A stretch of 64,000 nt of DNA from Piromyces finnis (Eukaryota > Neocallimastigomycota > Neocallimastigomycetes > Neocallimastigales > Neocallimastigaceae). Position 1 is the stretch's first letter. Each line of letters starts with the position of its first letter. The position numbers and the translations under genes were made by a program. This document shows positions 14,054-27,723 of the stretch, in pieces. The notes under the pieces were generated by a model. That model ran no database searches. It had not been told where the DNA came from and saw nothing but the letters and a program-made list of their open reading frames with translations. The stretch lies in NCBI GenBank assembly GCA_002104945.1, contig MCFH01000057.1, positions 186,001 to 250,000 on the forward strand. Direction: 5' to 3'.

Positions 14054-15039
14054 GATTTTTAGATTTATTTATATCTAGAAATGAAAAATATATATAATAG
14101 TATATATATATTTAATAATAATAATAATAATTAATTGACATTTAAATTTTTTTATTTTATAAGAATAGACTTTTTTGAAATAATGACATAAACAAGAAAA
14201 AAAAATAAATATTTATAGACTTTATGTAGCATTTTAGATTTATTTTTTTTAAAAAAATTAAATAAAATTCATTTTTTTTAATAATAATAATAATTTGGTT
14301 AATGAGGTGTTGTTTTAAAGTGTTGAAAGTTTTTATTATTTTATAATGGTGGTGGTGATGGTGGTGGTGATGATGGAGTATTAAAGTGTGCCTTCTTTCA
14401 AAAAAAAAAAAAAAAGCATTTACCATTACCTTTTTTAAAATGGAAGATTTAAAAGTTGCCTTTTTTCCTAAAAATCATCCCATCAATCTCCTATCATTAA
14501 ATAATATATTATGAAATATATTATTATTATATATAATTACATAATATAATATATATTCAATATATTCTATCCTATTGACATATCAAATTAAAAATATGCA
14601 ATCATCAAATAAATTAATTTTTTTTGATAAAAAAATTTTTTAAATTAAAAGAATTTCTTTAAGCGATTTGTCACAATAAAAAAAAAAAGTGGCCTTTTTA
14701 CCATTTTATAATTTTACGAAAAGAAAATTATGAAAAGGATCAATGAACCTTTTTATATAGAAAAAAAAAAGGTAGACATTATTTATTATAATAGATGGTT
14801 TTAAAAGGAATAAATGATGAAAAAAAAAAAAAAAAAAGAAGATGACAATGAAAATATATATCATATTTTTCTTTATTTCTCTCTATCCTTTTTGTAACTG
14901 TAATAGAAAAAAAAAAAAAAAAAAAAAAAGTTACAAGTAAATTTAGTAATATATTTTAATATTTTATAAAATTATTATATTCGGAAAAGAACAATATCAT
15001 TAAAAAACTAGCATTGGGGTATAGGTAAATTAATGATTT

Positions 15040-15087
15040 AATTGCATTCCTTATTATGTTATTTTGATGATACTAGGGAATGCAATT
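15040..15087. repeat. Perfect 11-bp inverted repeat
   Basis: AATTGCATTCC at 15040-15050 is exactly complementary to GGAATGCAATT at 15077-15087, with a 26-nt loop. It lies between two convergent genes. It could form a hairpin in either 3' UTR or be a remnant of a small element. Confidence 0.6.
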
Positions 15088-15096
15088 CTATATCAT

Positions 15097-15164
15097 ATAT
15101 CATTGATATTATCATTATCATTATACTTGAAAATAATTATATATATCATTGATATTATCATTAT
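15097..15164. repeat. Short direct repeat (about 22 bp, two copies)
   Basis: The string ATATCATTGATATTATCATT followed by AT occurs at about 15097 and again at about 15143, separated by an A+T rich spacer. Its origin is unclear. Confidence 0.6.
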
Positions 15165-15299
15165 AAAGAATATAACTTTATAAATTTTATTTTTTGTTTT
15201 TTATTAAATTAAAAGTGAAATAATAGATATTTTAAGTCATAATATGTTATGAATAATAATATGAAAAAAAAAATAAAAATAAATAGAATAAGTTGTTTT

Positions 15300-18200
15300 C
15301 TATTGAATAAAATCATAAATCATAGTAATTATTATATCTAATCTCTCTAACGGTACATAATATCCTGAATTTTCAGCAATTTTAATATCACAATTATCCC
15401 ATTCACAGAAATCGTTAACTAGGTTAAAATAATTAATATTATGATTATTTTTAATTCGACATTCATCTCCTTCAACACCTTCAATACACGAATTTTGATT
15501 TATCGTCTGGTCTCCAAGAATAATTTTTATTGGAATATCATAGACTAATTCTTTTAATGAATTTAAGGATTCATTATTTTGATTTAAAAGAGTATTGTAA
15601 TTTTCTATTTCACTATAAACTGTCTTTTTGATTTTTTAATTTTTTTTTTTAAAAAAAAAAAAGAAAATAGTTAATAGCTATATTATTAATTTTTTGTATT
15701 ATTATTATTATTATTATTATTGTTATTATTATTCTAATTATTATTTTAATTATTATTATTATTATTATTATTACTAATATTATTATTTTAATTATTCTAA
15801 TTATTATTACTATTATAATTACTGTTATTTTTTTTTTCAAAAAAAAAAAAAAAAAAAAAGTAAATTATATGTATATATATACTTACTTTAAATAATTTAG
15901 TATTTCTTATTAATTGTTTTTCAATATTATTGGAAAGAATATCCATGGGTAAACCAATATTATTCTCTATTGTTGAAATAGAAAATATATCTTTACTGAT
16001 GGCTGAATTAAAACCACTCCAATATAAAGTATTTTTTAAATTATTAAAATTATAAAATAAATAATTGCTAATATTAAAGTTTGAAGTTACAAAGAATGGT
16101 TCTACAAGTATCATTCCTTTAATCTTATTTTTATTATGGATTGCAAAAGATGTTGATAATAAACTTTTTAATTTTTTTTAATAATAAAATTTAAAAAAGA
16201 TTTAAATATTTTTAATATTTTTAATAATTAAATAAAAAGTAATATGTAATGTGCATATAAAAACAATTTTTTTTTTCTTGACAAGTTATATTTCTTTAAA
16301 AAAAATGATTACAATTTGTAATAAAGAATTACCTTCCATAGGAATGACTAACTAATAAAAAAGGTCCATCTAAATTTGATTGATTTAATAATTCAGTAAG
16401 TTCGTTTATTTCTTGTTCTTGAGTTCTTGGTAGACTACCCATTTCTGACCATCCATATCTATAATAAATAGGTAAATATATTAGAACATAAAAAAAAAAA
16501 AAAAGGAATAAAAAATATATAAAAAATATATAAATTTGTTATATATATATATTATTTTATTCTTACCCAGCTCTATCATAAATACAAGATTTTGTAAAAG
16601 TTGATGTTCTTTGATACGTTTCTTGCCATAATAAATAGGATGAAATAAATAATCCTGATTCAAATAATATCTTTTTTATTTTTTTATATTGAAAAAAATT
16701 TAATATTATATAATAAAATTTGAAGAATAAAAAATTTATAGATACCCACAGTGACTGGACCTTGACCTAAACATTGAATGTGAAGAGAATACTCTTTATC
16801 CTGACTATTTATTTTAGTAATTTGTCCCGGAATAGTATAAAGAATCTTATTATCAAAATAATTTATAATTCCACGGTACACTAATAAAATCAATATACTA
16901 AAATAAACCATTTGACATAAAAACAGGAATAATTTATAAAATAAACTTATTTTGGTTTTTTTTATATTTGATGAAGATGAATTTATAGTAGATGAATGGT
17001 TGTGTATATTATTATTATTATTGTTGTTGTTGTTACCACTATTATTAATGTTATTATTGTTGTTATTCATAGTTTTAATTTTATTATTGTCATTATTGTC
17101 ATTATTGTCATTATTATTATTATTATTATTATCAGTAGTGGTATTATTATCATTATTATTACTACTATTAATATTTCTATCATTAATATTTATTATTGAG
17201 GAATTTGAAACTAAAGATGGTGTTTGAATAGAGGATGATGTTTGTGATGATTTTGTTAGAGGTGAAATAGTAAAAGATAGTGGAGGGATTTTACCTAGTG
17301 GTAAAGAGGATATAGAAAAAGAGGAAGATGTTTCATTTATCATTTTTATATTATGTTGTTCTTTTTGTAGGATATCATTAACAAACCATTCATTTTCTTT
17401 TGACCTATCCGGATTTATATTATTTGTTGGATCAGTATTATTAATTCTTTCGTTTAAAGTAGATGAATCTGTTGTTGTTAAAATTTTATTACCATGTAAT
17501 TTTTGGTTATGGTTATTTAAAGAAGGAGGCAGTGGTGAGGCTGAATGACCAAAAGAATAAAATTGTGTTTCATTATCAACTTTAGTGATGGCCTTATTGT
17601 AATGAACGTATGAATTTATTTCCTTTTTCGGTTCATTGGGTTTTAAATTTTCTTCTTTAGCCATTTTTTTATAATCTTTATCATTATTACTAATGATGTA
17701 ACTGTTGCTATCTTGACTGTAATCATAACTTTTTACAGTTATGTTAGAATGTGTTCCATTTTGAAGAGAATTACTATTCTGTTCTTGTATTTTAATTTCT
17801 AAAGAACCAATTTGTTCAAAACTATTGATTTTTTCTTTATGCTTCATTATTTTATTTAAAAGATAATCTTCTACTTGCTGTATCCAATTATTCATTTTTT
17901 TAACCCATTTACCTCCAGAAAATTCCATTAATATGAAAATAGTATAGGTACATTGGCCCATACCAATAATGAGGTAGAGTAAACGTAAAAAGGAGAAATT
18001 AGAAAGTAATAGGAATAATAAAATTTGAAGAAGAAAGAATTCAAAAATATGTAATCCAATTAAAACTAAAAATATATATTTATTATAAAACTTATTGTTT
18101 AATCTTTGATGTAAAATGATATTAATGCTTTGACACAGAATAATGAGTGAATAATAGGTATTGAATGAATGAAAAGGTTCATTTTTAAGGAGTGATACAA

Positions 18201-18321
18201 CAGCATGGGAACAAAATATTGTAAAATAAATTCCAGTTGTTAAGATTAATAATATGAGTGATGTATTGGAAAATATTTTTTTCCTATTCTTTACGAATTT
18301 ATTTTTATTTTCATTTTCCAT
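15300..18321 (-). CDS. Multi-TM membrane protein with C-terminal alpha/beta hydrolase domain
   Basis: Five exons: 16750-18321, 16567-16670, 16333-16458, 15887-16163, 15300-15623 (2403 nt, 800 aa). Phases agree; intron 1 uses donor GTGGGT, chosen because it joins GQGPVT to ILFESG, the usual start of this hydrolase fold. Residues 1-150 contain about four TM helices. Residues 160-465 form a hydrophilic Ser/Asn-rich linker with an Asn/Asp run, a fifth TM lies at about 475-500, and the hydrolase occupies 510-800. The nucleophile elbow is VSHSYG (Ser598), DRAGYGWS precedes it, and the acid is probably Asp731 in ILGDQT. The histidine normally in SGHY is replaced: the sequence is SGYYVPLER, with Tyr at 781. 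The linker lies across a membrane from neither end with certainty. Substrate is unknown, and catalysis may be impaired. Confidence 0.8.
16980..17175 (-). repeat. Trinucleotide-rich coding repeat (Asn/Asp tract)
   Basis: On the coding strand, AAT, GAT and AAC codons alternate to give poly-Asn with Asp and Ser, inside the linker of the TM-fused hydrolase. Opposite-strand ORFs here (poly-Leu/Ile) are artefacts of the repeat. Confidence 0.75.
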
Positions 18322-18985
18322 TTTAAAAATCTTTTCAATTTTTTGTATAATATTGTTAAGTTTTATTTTTTTTTAAAATGAATAATTAACCATTAATAAA
18401 TAAAATAAAATTTAAAAAACTATTATATAAAGAAAAAAAAAAGTAATATAACCTATATATATATTACAGGTAATTATAAACTTAATCAGAGTTAAAAAAA
18501 AAAATAACAAAGAAATAAATAATTAAATCAAAAATGTGGATAATTTAAATAATATTAAAATAAAAATAATTATAATTAATATTATGTAACTTTTTTTTTT
18601 TTTCCTTTTCTTTACTTTTTATTTTTCTTAGATACCATCTTCTATATTGGAGAAATTACCAAACTATAAAATAAAAAAAAAAAAAAAACGTTCAGTATAT
18701 AAAAAAGTTTAATGATGAGCGAATAATTTTTAATATTGTTTAACAAAGAAGTATTAATTAATATAATTAATTGAAAGTAAAATAATTATAAAATATAAAA
18801 CCTTTATAAATCGCAATGAAAAGTAAAAAGTAAAATATGGCATATATATATATTTATTACTAACTAACTAAAATGATTAATATTTAAAACTCCTTTTTCT
18901 TTTCTATAAATACTTTTTTTTTATTTTTGATTAAATATAATGAATACAATGTGATTTATTAACAATATTTATATTACAGATATAC

Positions 18986-19024
<39 letters not shown>

Positions 19025-19239
19025 AAAGAAAAAAAACTATTTAATACATTTTTTATAAAATATAAACATTAATTAAATATATATATATATAGTTTGTAGT
19101 TAACATTATTAAATATTACTACAATTTTCATACATTAATTACATAGAGATATTCATATGCTATTTATATTATTTATATTTTAAATAAATAAAAAAAAAAA
19201 AAAAAAGATTTTTTTTTCCTTTTTTTTTTTTTAGTAATA
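18322..19239. other. Intergenic, contains a T31 tract
   Basis: A+T rich with no coding or RNA signal. A T run of about 31 spans roughly 18990-19020. The region is the promoter side of the hydrolase gene and the 3' side of the scaffoldin-like gene. Confidence 0.5.
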
Positions 19240-22200
19240 TTAATAAATATTTTCATATAAGAAATAAGAAATAATAGTTAGTATGAAAATAAATGTAATA
19301 TTTGAAGTGTATCTTGAATAGGCGAAACTTGGATTACACTTTCCTTTGTTATTTTCATCATCAATACATTCTACATATCCAAGTTGAGAAATTGAACAAA
19401 TTTGTGCATTATCCTCTTCATCTAGGGTAACATAATTATTAATACATACTAAATCAAATTTTGTGGTTTTATCTTCAGAGTTATAGGTACAATTTGTAAA
19501 TATACCAGGAATAACTGTTAAATAATTTTTCACTTTACTATTGATAATTGCGGTAGAGTTATTGTTTTTAGCAATTTTTCTAATGGCATTATTTATCTCT
19601 TGTGGATATTCTGAATTCATTGCTGTTGGGAAATTAACCGTTATTTTTTCATTGTAATGACAATATTTTGCCGATATATAATTATATATGGATCCGGATT
19701 CACAACGATAATACGTACCATCAATATAGTAATATTGTCCTGTAGAACAATTTTGTTTGACACATGTTGTTTTTTCTAGTCCTTCTGAGTCGTATAAACA
19801 ATAATAAATTTCACCATGATTGGTAAAGTAATATCCATTATCTGATATCTTTTCACATCCATTATTTTCATCACAATCGTACATTTCATTATCCACTGTG
19901 TAATAATAGCCACTCACAGCTTTTCCTTCAAGCGTCACCTTATTCATCGTCGTACTAAATTTATAGACATAGAGGTCATTTGGCATGGTACTAGCAAAGA
20001 CATATCCAGAGGTTTGAGGGGTGGTCCACTCTCCATGGGCATACTTATACAAGTGTCGACTTGAATAATCGTAATAATAAATATCTTCGAGGGGTTGATA
20101 TTCTTTACATTGAGATTTTTTACAACCATAAATTTTAATTTTATTGTTTTTGTTATTGTAATCTTTATAGGTAGCGGTGCTATTGGTTGCTAAACTTACA
20201 ATATAATATCCGGTGGCATCCACGATCTGAGCAGCGTTAGAATTCATTTCATATAAATGCTGAGAATAGCCAAAAGTATTGGAAATAATATTATTACTTT
20301 TAAAGCAATCCCCGGTTTCCCGAGATTTTATATTCTCTCCGGCTAAAACTAACTCCCCTTTGTAGGTAATACAAAATTCTTTATCATTTAAATCGGCATT
20401 AGGGGTACACTTGTTATTTTCATAGATACATGTGATATCTTTTTCGTATGGGAAAACATAGGTATCACTATCGACATTATATTGAATAATTTTTTTATTG
20501 ACATCGGTATAATACGTTGTACTTTCGGGTTTATCCATTTGGAGACAGGCGTTATCATTGCATTTAAATACTTTAACATCCGGATGATTATACTCTTCTA
20601 TCGTCTTACCACTAACTAGACTGTTCGTTTTCACATTAATGAAATAATATCCTGAATTTGTTTCTTGTAAAATACAACCATCATCTATACGGAATATGTT
20701 ATTATTAATAACATAATAGTTAGAGGAATAACCACCAGAGATATCTAAACAATTAGTGGTGGTAGTGGTGGTGGCATATATGGAGGATATACCGTCAATA
20801 ACGTCTGAATCAATAACAATAGTGTCGGTAGCAAAATAAATAATAGAATGATCCAAGTTTGTACAATAACCTCCAGCAGATACTGAATTTACCGTATTGA
20901 TATTTGATGGAGAATATTTAGTGGTGATGTAACATTTATTTTTATCAAAGGTACAAATAGGTACGGCTGCTAATTCTACGGCACTTAATTGAGAACATCC
21001 GGTAATGGAACAAGTAATAATATTATAAACGACCTTTGTATTTCTTTTATAATTAGTGGTGGTGGTAATGGTTGTTGCTGAATGAAATATTCCATTATAC
21101 GTTTTAAAGGTGACACATTTTCTACCCATACAATTTATCAAAACATTACTTATATTTGAGATGTAATATCCTTTTTCAGCATTTATTTTCTCACAAGATA
21201 CCGTTACTTTTGCCTTACATTCAATGATTTTTTTAGCCTCTTCATTACCATATTCGGATGTGTAATAGAAACCGGCGGAGGCTTTTATTGTTGAACATGA
21301 GCTAACATTTTCACAATAAATTAATTCCTCAGGATTTCCAGAAATAAAGTACCCAATAGTGGTTGCTACGCTTTGACATGCTCCATTTTGACATCTAATC
21401 AATGCTTTTCTACTTTTATCAATGCCAGAATTAATGTAGTAGGATTCGCTTAATGGTTTTTTTAGTTCACATTCATTGGTTGATTTACAATAAATACATC
21501 CATTATTGATGGTGTTACTATAGGTATCTGAACCTCCGGCAATATAATAACCAGAGGAATCTACTTTTTCAGCTATACTACATCCATAGGTACTACAATA
21601 AATTAAGAAATCTGCCAAGGATTCATTGGACGATCCATTAGACAATGATTCCGTTGAAGACGATGACGGATAACGACTACCACCATTAATATAATAATTC
21701 AGAGGTTCTGTTATGGAAATACAGTTATTTTTATTGATACAATAGATAAGATGATGATACATGCCATTCATATTTAAACTTGCTGCATCCAAATAATAAC
21801 CAGAGTCAATAACGTCTAACTTATCTCCTTCACATTTAAAACCTGTTCTATTGATCATGTCCAAGTAATAACTTTTCGTTTTACATGAATTTTTTTTTTC
21901 ACAAATCATTTTAGTTTTGTTACATTCGTAAAAGGAAGTTTCATTGGAAAGAGAAGTTGAATTCAAATTCAGGATATGACTATTATCATTAACAGAGAGG
22001 ATACCATCACGAACTACTCTTGTAATCGAAACAGGTGATACTCTAAAGAGGGTTTTTATTACTGATGCCGAGGTAATACTAGGGAATTTTGAATTTCTTT
22101 CTATTTCTAAATAATAGAAAAGATCATCCCCGGTAGAATAAAGATGATCATGATCATGTTCATTTTCATTGTAATCACCAACCATTATAATATAATTATT

Positions 22201-23487
22201 ATTGGTATAGCATGTACCAGGGATGTTAAATGATGTTATGGAAGAAATGGGTATTGAATTACATGTATCCTTACAACTAAAAATAGAATGGTCGGAATCA
22301 CTGGCATCCATATAATAACCGGGTTCATCAATCGATTTTGTTAAACAATGGGTACTTGAACTACAATAAATAAGAGGATTTACCCTGAAATCTGAACCAG
22401 AATTTTTATAGAAACCTTTATCCACTTGAGTTATTTGACTACACGTATTATTATTACAAAAAATTAAAATAGTATCCGTTTTTTTTAGGCCAACATAGTA
22501 TTGTTGATCTCCTGGTTTAATGGAGGAACAACTGGAATTTATACAATAGATTAATAAATCTTGTTGTTGCTGTTGTCCACCGGCATTTAAATAATAATTA
22601 TTTCCTTGATTTGATATTGGAGTACAAATGGTATCATCACAATAAATTAAAGGAGATGATGATTTATCTGGACCCGAGTTGATGTAATATTGCATATTAC
22701 TGGATGCTTTTCGTTGACACTTTGTTATTTTTCTACCTCCTGAATGACTAACACTACTGGAATCTACTTCTTGTAAACATTGAATAACATTTTTTTTATT
22801 TTCACTGTCGATGTAAAATCCATTGGGATAGGTAGAAACACTACAAAAATCTTTACATAGTATGATGGAGGATTCATTAAGATAGTAAACGGCATGTTTT
22901 ATTGCCTCGAATTTCTTATACTCAAGAATATCACGTGAATTTTTTTCAGCATAAATATAATATTTTGGATTGACGATACTGTAATAATAAAGATTTTCAT
23001 TTGTAATACGATCACACGAATTATCTTGATAACATTTAAATCCTGCTAGAATGGCGGTATCAGTTTTGTTCAATAAATTATACCTCTCACTAATAAAAAT
23101 ATTGTTATTAGAAAAGTTTTGAAGAGTACAGGTAAAGAGGTTATTTTCATCCGGTTGATGAGATTCATTATTTACTTTATAAAAGTTTTTTGTAGCACTA
23201 CTGTAACATAAAAAATTTTCATCAAGATCATCAACCGTTCTATCAAGTTGACATTTGTTGGAACTATAGGTACATTGAATAATATCATTATCAGCAATTA
23301 CTTTTTTAAAGACTATTAAATTTAAAAAAATTAATCTTTTATATAAATGATAAACGAAAAATAAGTAAATATTTATAAATTTTGATATATATATATATAT
23401 ATATATTTTTAAAATATTTTTATATAATTTATATGTAATTTATATATTTTTATAATTATACATTTTTAGATAGTTTTTTATCTCCAT
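19240..23487 (-). CDS. Scaffoldin-like repeat protein with signal peptide and C-terminal hydrophobic anchor
   Basis: Two exons: 23462-23487 (26 nt) and 19240-23335, total 4122 nt, 1373 aa. The tiny first exon was chosen because splicing AT|A gives a classic signal peptide (MEIKNYLKILIFLNLIVF, then KKVIA) and keeps the 4-kb frame. The mature protein is built from about two dozen degenerate 35-50 residue repeats of the form GYY(I/L/V)(N/D)xG ... LIYC xxxxC xxI, each with a cysteine pair. It ends after KCNPSFAYSRYTSN in about 20 hydrophobic residues, suggesting a GPI signal or TM anchor. Gut-fungal scaffoldins are described as large proteins with such GYY/Cys repeats, thought to bind dockerins and organise cellulosomes, with a C-terminal anchor. 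This one is short for that family, so a scaffoldin-related surface protein is the safer reading. Confidence 0.75.
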
Positions 23488-25810
23488 TTTTATTTTTCTT
23501 TTTTCAAAAAAATGAAAAAAAAAATATTATATACACCTATTAATATAACTCTTTTTTTATTACTTTGGATAAGAATCAATATAATATAATTAAATTGTTT
23601 AAAATAAAAAGATGTAATGTTTTTTAATGAACAATAATTCTATAATTATAAATTATATACAATTAATTATATACAATATCTAAAATTTACTTTAAAAAAA
23701 AAAAAAAGAAGAAATTTTTACAAATAAATTTTATGCTATTTATAAAAAAAATTGTTTTATAATAATATTATTATCCTATATATATATTACTATCAATTTA
23801 AAATAAAGACTTTTTTTTTTTGGATTTTTGAAATTTTATCATCAATGTAACATTTCTTATAATGCTTTTTTTTTTTTTTAAATGTCAACCAACGATTAAA
23901 AAAATATTATAATATATATATTTTTTAAACTTTTTTTTTTTCTTTATTTCTTATAAAATTAATAAAATTATTAAAACCAATAATAATCAAATTTATTTTT
24001 AAAATGGCACAGAAAATTTTGTTTTTTTTTTATTTTTTTCAAAAACTTTTAACCATCATAGTAAAAATGTATTATCCAAATATTTTATTTTTAATTTGTC
24101 AAAAAGAGAAAAACAATTTAATAAATTCATCATGTATAATCCATATTGAATGATTTAAAATAGTAATTCTTTTTTAAATAACTATCACTAACATTTATTT
24201 ATTTATTTATTTTTAAGTAAGTAATAATAATGTAAATACTATTTACTTTTAGAATAAATTTTTATAGTCATAGTATATTGATAGATAGATAATAACTTTA
24301 ATAAAGGGTTATAGGAAAGAATGAATGAGTGAATGAACCATTATATCTTTTTTAAATTATTATAAAGATTAGACATAAATTAAATTTGTTTCCCTTTTTG
24401 TTTTTTTATTAATTAGTTTTTTTCATTTTATTATTTAATAAAATTTCTAAAAAAAAATATTTATTATGGAGATAAAATTATCATGAAGAATAAATGTATT
24501 AGAGACATACATAATAATAATAAACATTTTCTAATATTTTTATAAAAATAAAAATATATAATTAAAAATAAATATGTATTTAATAATTAATTAATAATCC
24601 ATTGTGATGACATTTCTTTTTTTTTTTTTTATAATTTTAATTTGATATTTATTATTAAAACTACAATTATTAGCTTATAAAGATTTTAATAGATTGATCA
24701 CATTATAATTCAAGTCATTTTAAATCATAATATTGAACAAATTAGAAAAAAAAATAATATATAAAGTTTCTGTTTTTCTATATGTGATTTCTTTTATTTT
24801 ATTTAAACTATTATAATAGAAAAGAAAAAAAAAAAAAAACATAAAGTTAATAATATTATAAAAATCTTTGTGGTATAAACTTTTTCATTTGGTGGATGAA
24901 TTATTTAATATTATTTAAAAAGTTTTTTTTTTTTTTTAATAATTTTAATTTATATCTATAAAATTCTTTTTTACAGTTGTATCATTAAAATAACTAAAAA
25001 AAAAAAAAAACAAATTAAAAAGAATTAATATAGATATTAAAAAGGAAAAAGAAAAAAAAAAGATATAATTTAATATTTAATAGAAAGATAATATTTATTA
25101 TGAATTTTTAAATATATAAAATAACTTTCTTGAAAACTTTTATATATGGCTAATAATATTTATTATTTATAAATGATTATTTTTTAAATATATAGAAAAA
25201 ATAATGTAAAAATAAAATAATAATCAGTGATAATTCTGTGAATTAACATATAGAATAAATGTAAAACCGTTTGAAATAAAATTAGAGAATTCTTAAAACA
25301 TGTATAATTCATTTTAAATAATATTGTAAATAGTAAATTTATATTTATATATTTTATATATGCTGTTGTTGTTGTTGTTATTGTTGTTATTTTTAAAAAG
25401 ACATTGAAATTCCTTTTATAAAAATAAACATTTAAAAAAATTTTTTTTTATTGTATATCAATACTAAAAAAAAAGAGAATACCTTTATATAAGACATTAT
25501 TTATTAAGGTTCATAAATGTCATTAAATGAATAATAATTAAACCATTAAACTCTTTTTAATTTACTTTTTATAATTTTAAATAATATTTTATTTTATATT
25601 ATTATTTTAGTTAATTCTATATAATAAAGAATTCAAAGAATTCTTTTTTAAAAATTAAATATAAGACATTTTTTCTTATTTAATACTGTGATCATTTTAC
25701 ATTATTAATATATATATATATATATTTAAAAAAAGGAAATAGAAAATATATATTTTTCTTTAATTTTTTTTTTCTTTTTTATTTAAAATTTAAATTTTAA
25801 AATACAAAAT
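23488..25810. other. Intergenic between divergent scaffoldin-like and esterase genes
   Basis: About 2.3 kb of A+T rich sequence with A/T runs and a short CAA/TTG trinucleotide patch near 25361-25391. It must contain the promoters of two outward-facing secreted-protein genes. No recognisable element or RNA was found. Confidence 0.45.
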
Positions 25811-27150
25811 ATGAAACTATTTAATATTTCAAAGATAATTTTAATTTTTATTGCTAGTTTTATTGGTATCATTAAAGCTAGTTTTCTTACTCAGCAAATT
25901 GAAGAATTGAAAAAGGTTAAAGAGGATCTTGATGAATATAATAATGCAAATTGTATTTCGTAAGTTTTTTTATTTTTAAATATTGTATTTAAATTTATTA
26001 AAAAAAAAAAAAAAAAAAATGATAAATATATATATGTGTTATTAAATATTTGAAAGTTCATAAAGTAAGAATAATAAAAAATTAACCCATTACTAACTTA
26101 AATATTTATATGTATCAGTCGTAATATCAGTTTCAATAATAAAAGTCAACTAGATGTTTACTTTGATCCCGAAACTATGGAACAAAAGAAACCAGTTGTT
26201 ATAAATATTCATGGTGGTTCCTGGTATAATAATGATAAAATGAATAGTGTTTCAACTGGTTTATTACTCCATGAAAATGATTTTGTTGCTGTTATTCCAA
26301 ATTATGTTCTTTTCCCATATGGTCAAGTTGAAGATATGATAAATGATGTTTATACTTCTATTAAGTGGACATTTGATAATATTGATAAATTTGGTGGAGA
26401 TACTAATAATATTACTGTTGTTGCTCATTCTTCTGGTGCTCACCTTTTAGCTCTAACTCTTATTAAAGCTGCTCTTTCAAGAAAGAATGGTAATACTACA
26501 TTAGTTCCACTTCCAGATATTAAACGTGTTGTCTTGTAAGTTTTTTTTTTTTAATTTTATATTTAATTTGATAGACTATTAAGGTAGAAAAAAAAAAGAT
26601 AAATTTTTATTAATTAATTGTTTTATATATAGAATGAATGGTCCATATGAATTTGATGAAGCAATGTTAAAAAATATTAATAAAGAAGAAAATGAAGATA
26701 ATGAAGATAATCTTTTCAAAGAAATTTGTAAGTTATTTAAATGCTAATTAAATGTTTTTTATAATAATTAAAATAAACCAATTTTTTTTTTGATATAATA
26801 ATATTTGATATATAATCTTTTTATTTTTTATTTAAAAAAAAAAATTTCAAATAGCTTTAGCTATTCTTGGAAGTAATGATAGTTGTCCAATTGATATTTT
26901 AAAGGAATACGATGACAATACTATTACTACTTTTGGTGTTGAAAAATTCAATATTGTATATGCCTCTGGTGATAATGTAGTTTCTGAAACATCTGCCAAT
27001 AGTTTAATGGCTCAAATGAAACGTACTTGTCCATCTACCGATATTCAATACTTTTATCTTGAAGGTATTGGTCATGATGGAATTGTTAATGGTATAAGAG
27101 AAAAAGATGAAGAAATACAAACATCTTTCCTATTATTAATTCAAAATTAA
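25811..27150 (+). CDS. Secreted alpha/beta-hydrolase esterase
   Basis: Four exons: 25811-25959, 26119-26535, 26633-26727, 26855-27150 (957 nt, 318 aa), GT-AG and in phase. A signal peptide (MKLFNISKIILIFIASFIG, cleavage near IKA) directs secretion. HGGSW near residue 77 is the oxyanion-hole motif of the acetylesterase/BD-FAE-like families; AHSSGAH supplies the nucleophile Ser, and GIGHDGIV near the C-terminus supplies the His. DVYFDP before HGGSW is also typical. It probably hydrolyses acetyl or feruloyl esters of plant polysaccharide, but substrate cannot be read from sequence. There is no dockerin or carbohydrate-binding module, so it would act free rather than in a cellulosome. Confidence 0.88.
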
Positions 27151-27723
27151 GCTTTTATTGTTCTTTAGCAGTAACTTGTTTTAAAGTATATTTAAGTATA
27201 ATATGAAAATATAATCAACTAAAAATAAGGAAAAAATGAATATTTTCATATTTTTTTTTTACTTTTATTTTTTTTATCAAATTAGAAGAATTAAATATTA
27301 TTTTATTACTATTCAAATAAAATTATATATAATAATAACTTTTTAATAGCAAAGAAAATATAATAAATAAAGCCTATTTATTAAAAAAAATAATAAAATG
27401 ATTTAGTAATGTATAAAATTATTATTTTTTTTATAATATATATATAAATATATATGTTTTTAATTATTGCAAAATACTTTTGTTGTTTATACAATTACAA
27501 ATTAAATTAACTATCCAAAAAAAAAAGAGTTAAAAATGATATGTCTACTAAGATTAATAAGATAGATTTAACTATTTCTATTTAATTTTTATTAAAAAAA
27601 ATATAGTACAAGTTTAAATACATTTATTTCAGAATATTATTATTTAAAACATAATTACTTTTATAAAGTAAAAACATTATTAATTGAATATTTTTGTATA
27701 ACATGCGTCAATGCTGAAGAAAC

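Larger units (their letters stand above)
14054..15299. other. Intergenic between convergent genes
   Basis: Holds the 3' ends of the chitin deacetylase and alpha/beta hydrolase genes. It contains A/T runs, a GGT/GAT trinucleotide patch near 14345-14378, an 11-bp inverted repeat (15040-15087) and a short direct repeat. The ORF across 14157-14426 is low-complexity and is not accepted as a gene. Confidence 0.5.

Noticed and set aside
14157-14426. Minus-strand ORF with a His run
   Set aside because: The His run comes from a trinucleotide patch; the rest is homopolymer-derived.
16952-17227. Plus-strand Leu/Ile-rich frames
   Set aside because: Antisense of the Asn/Asp/Ser codon repeats in the TM-fused hydrolase linker.
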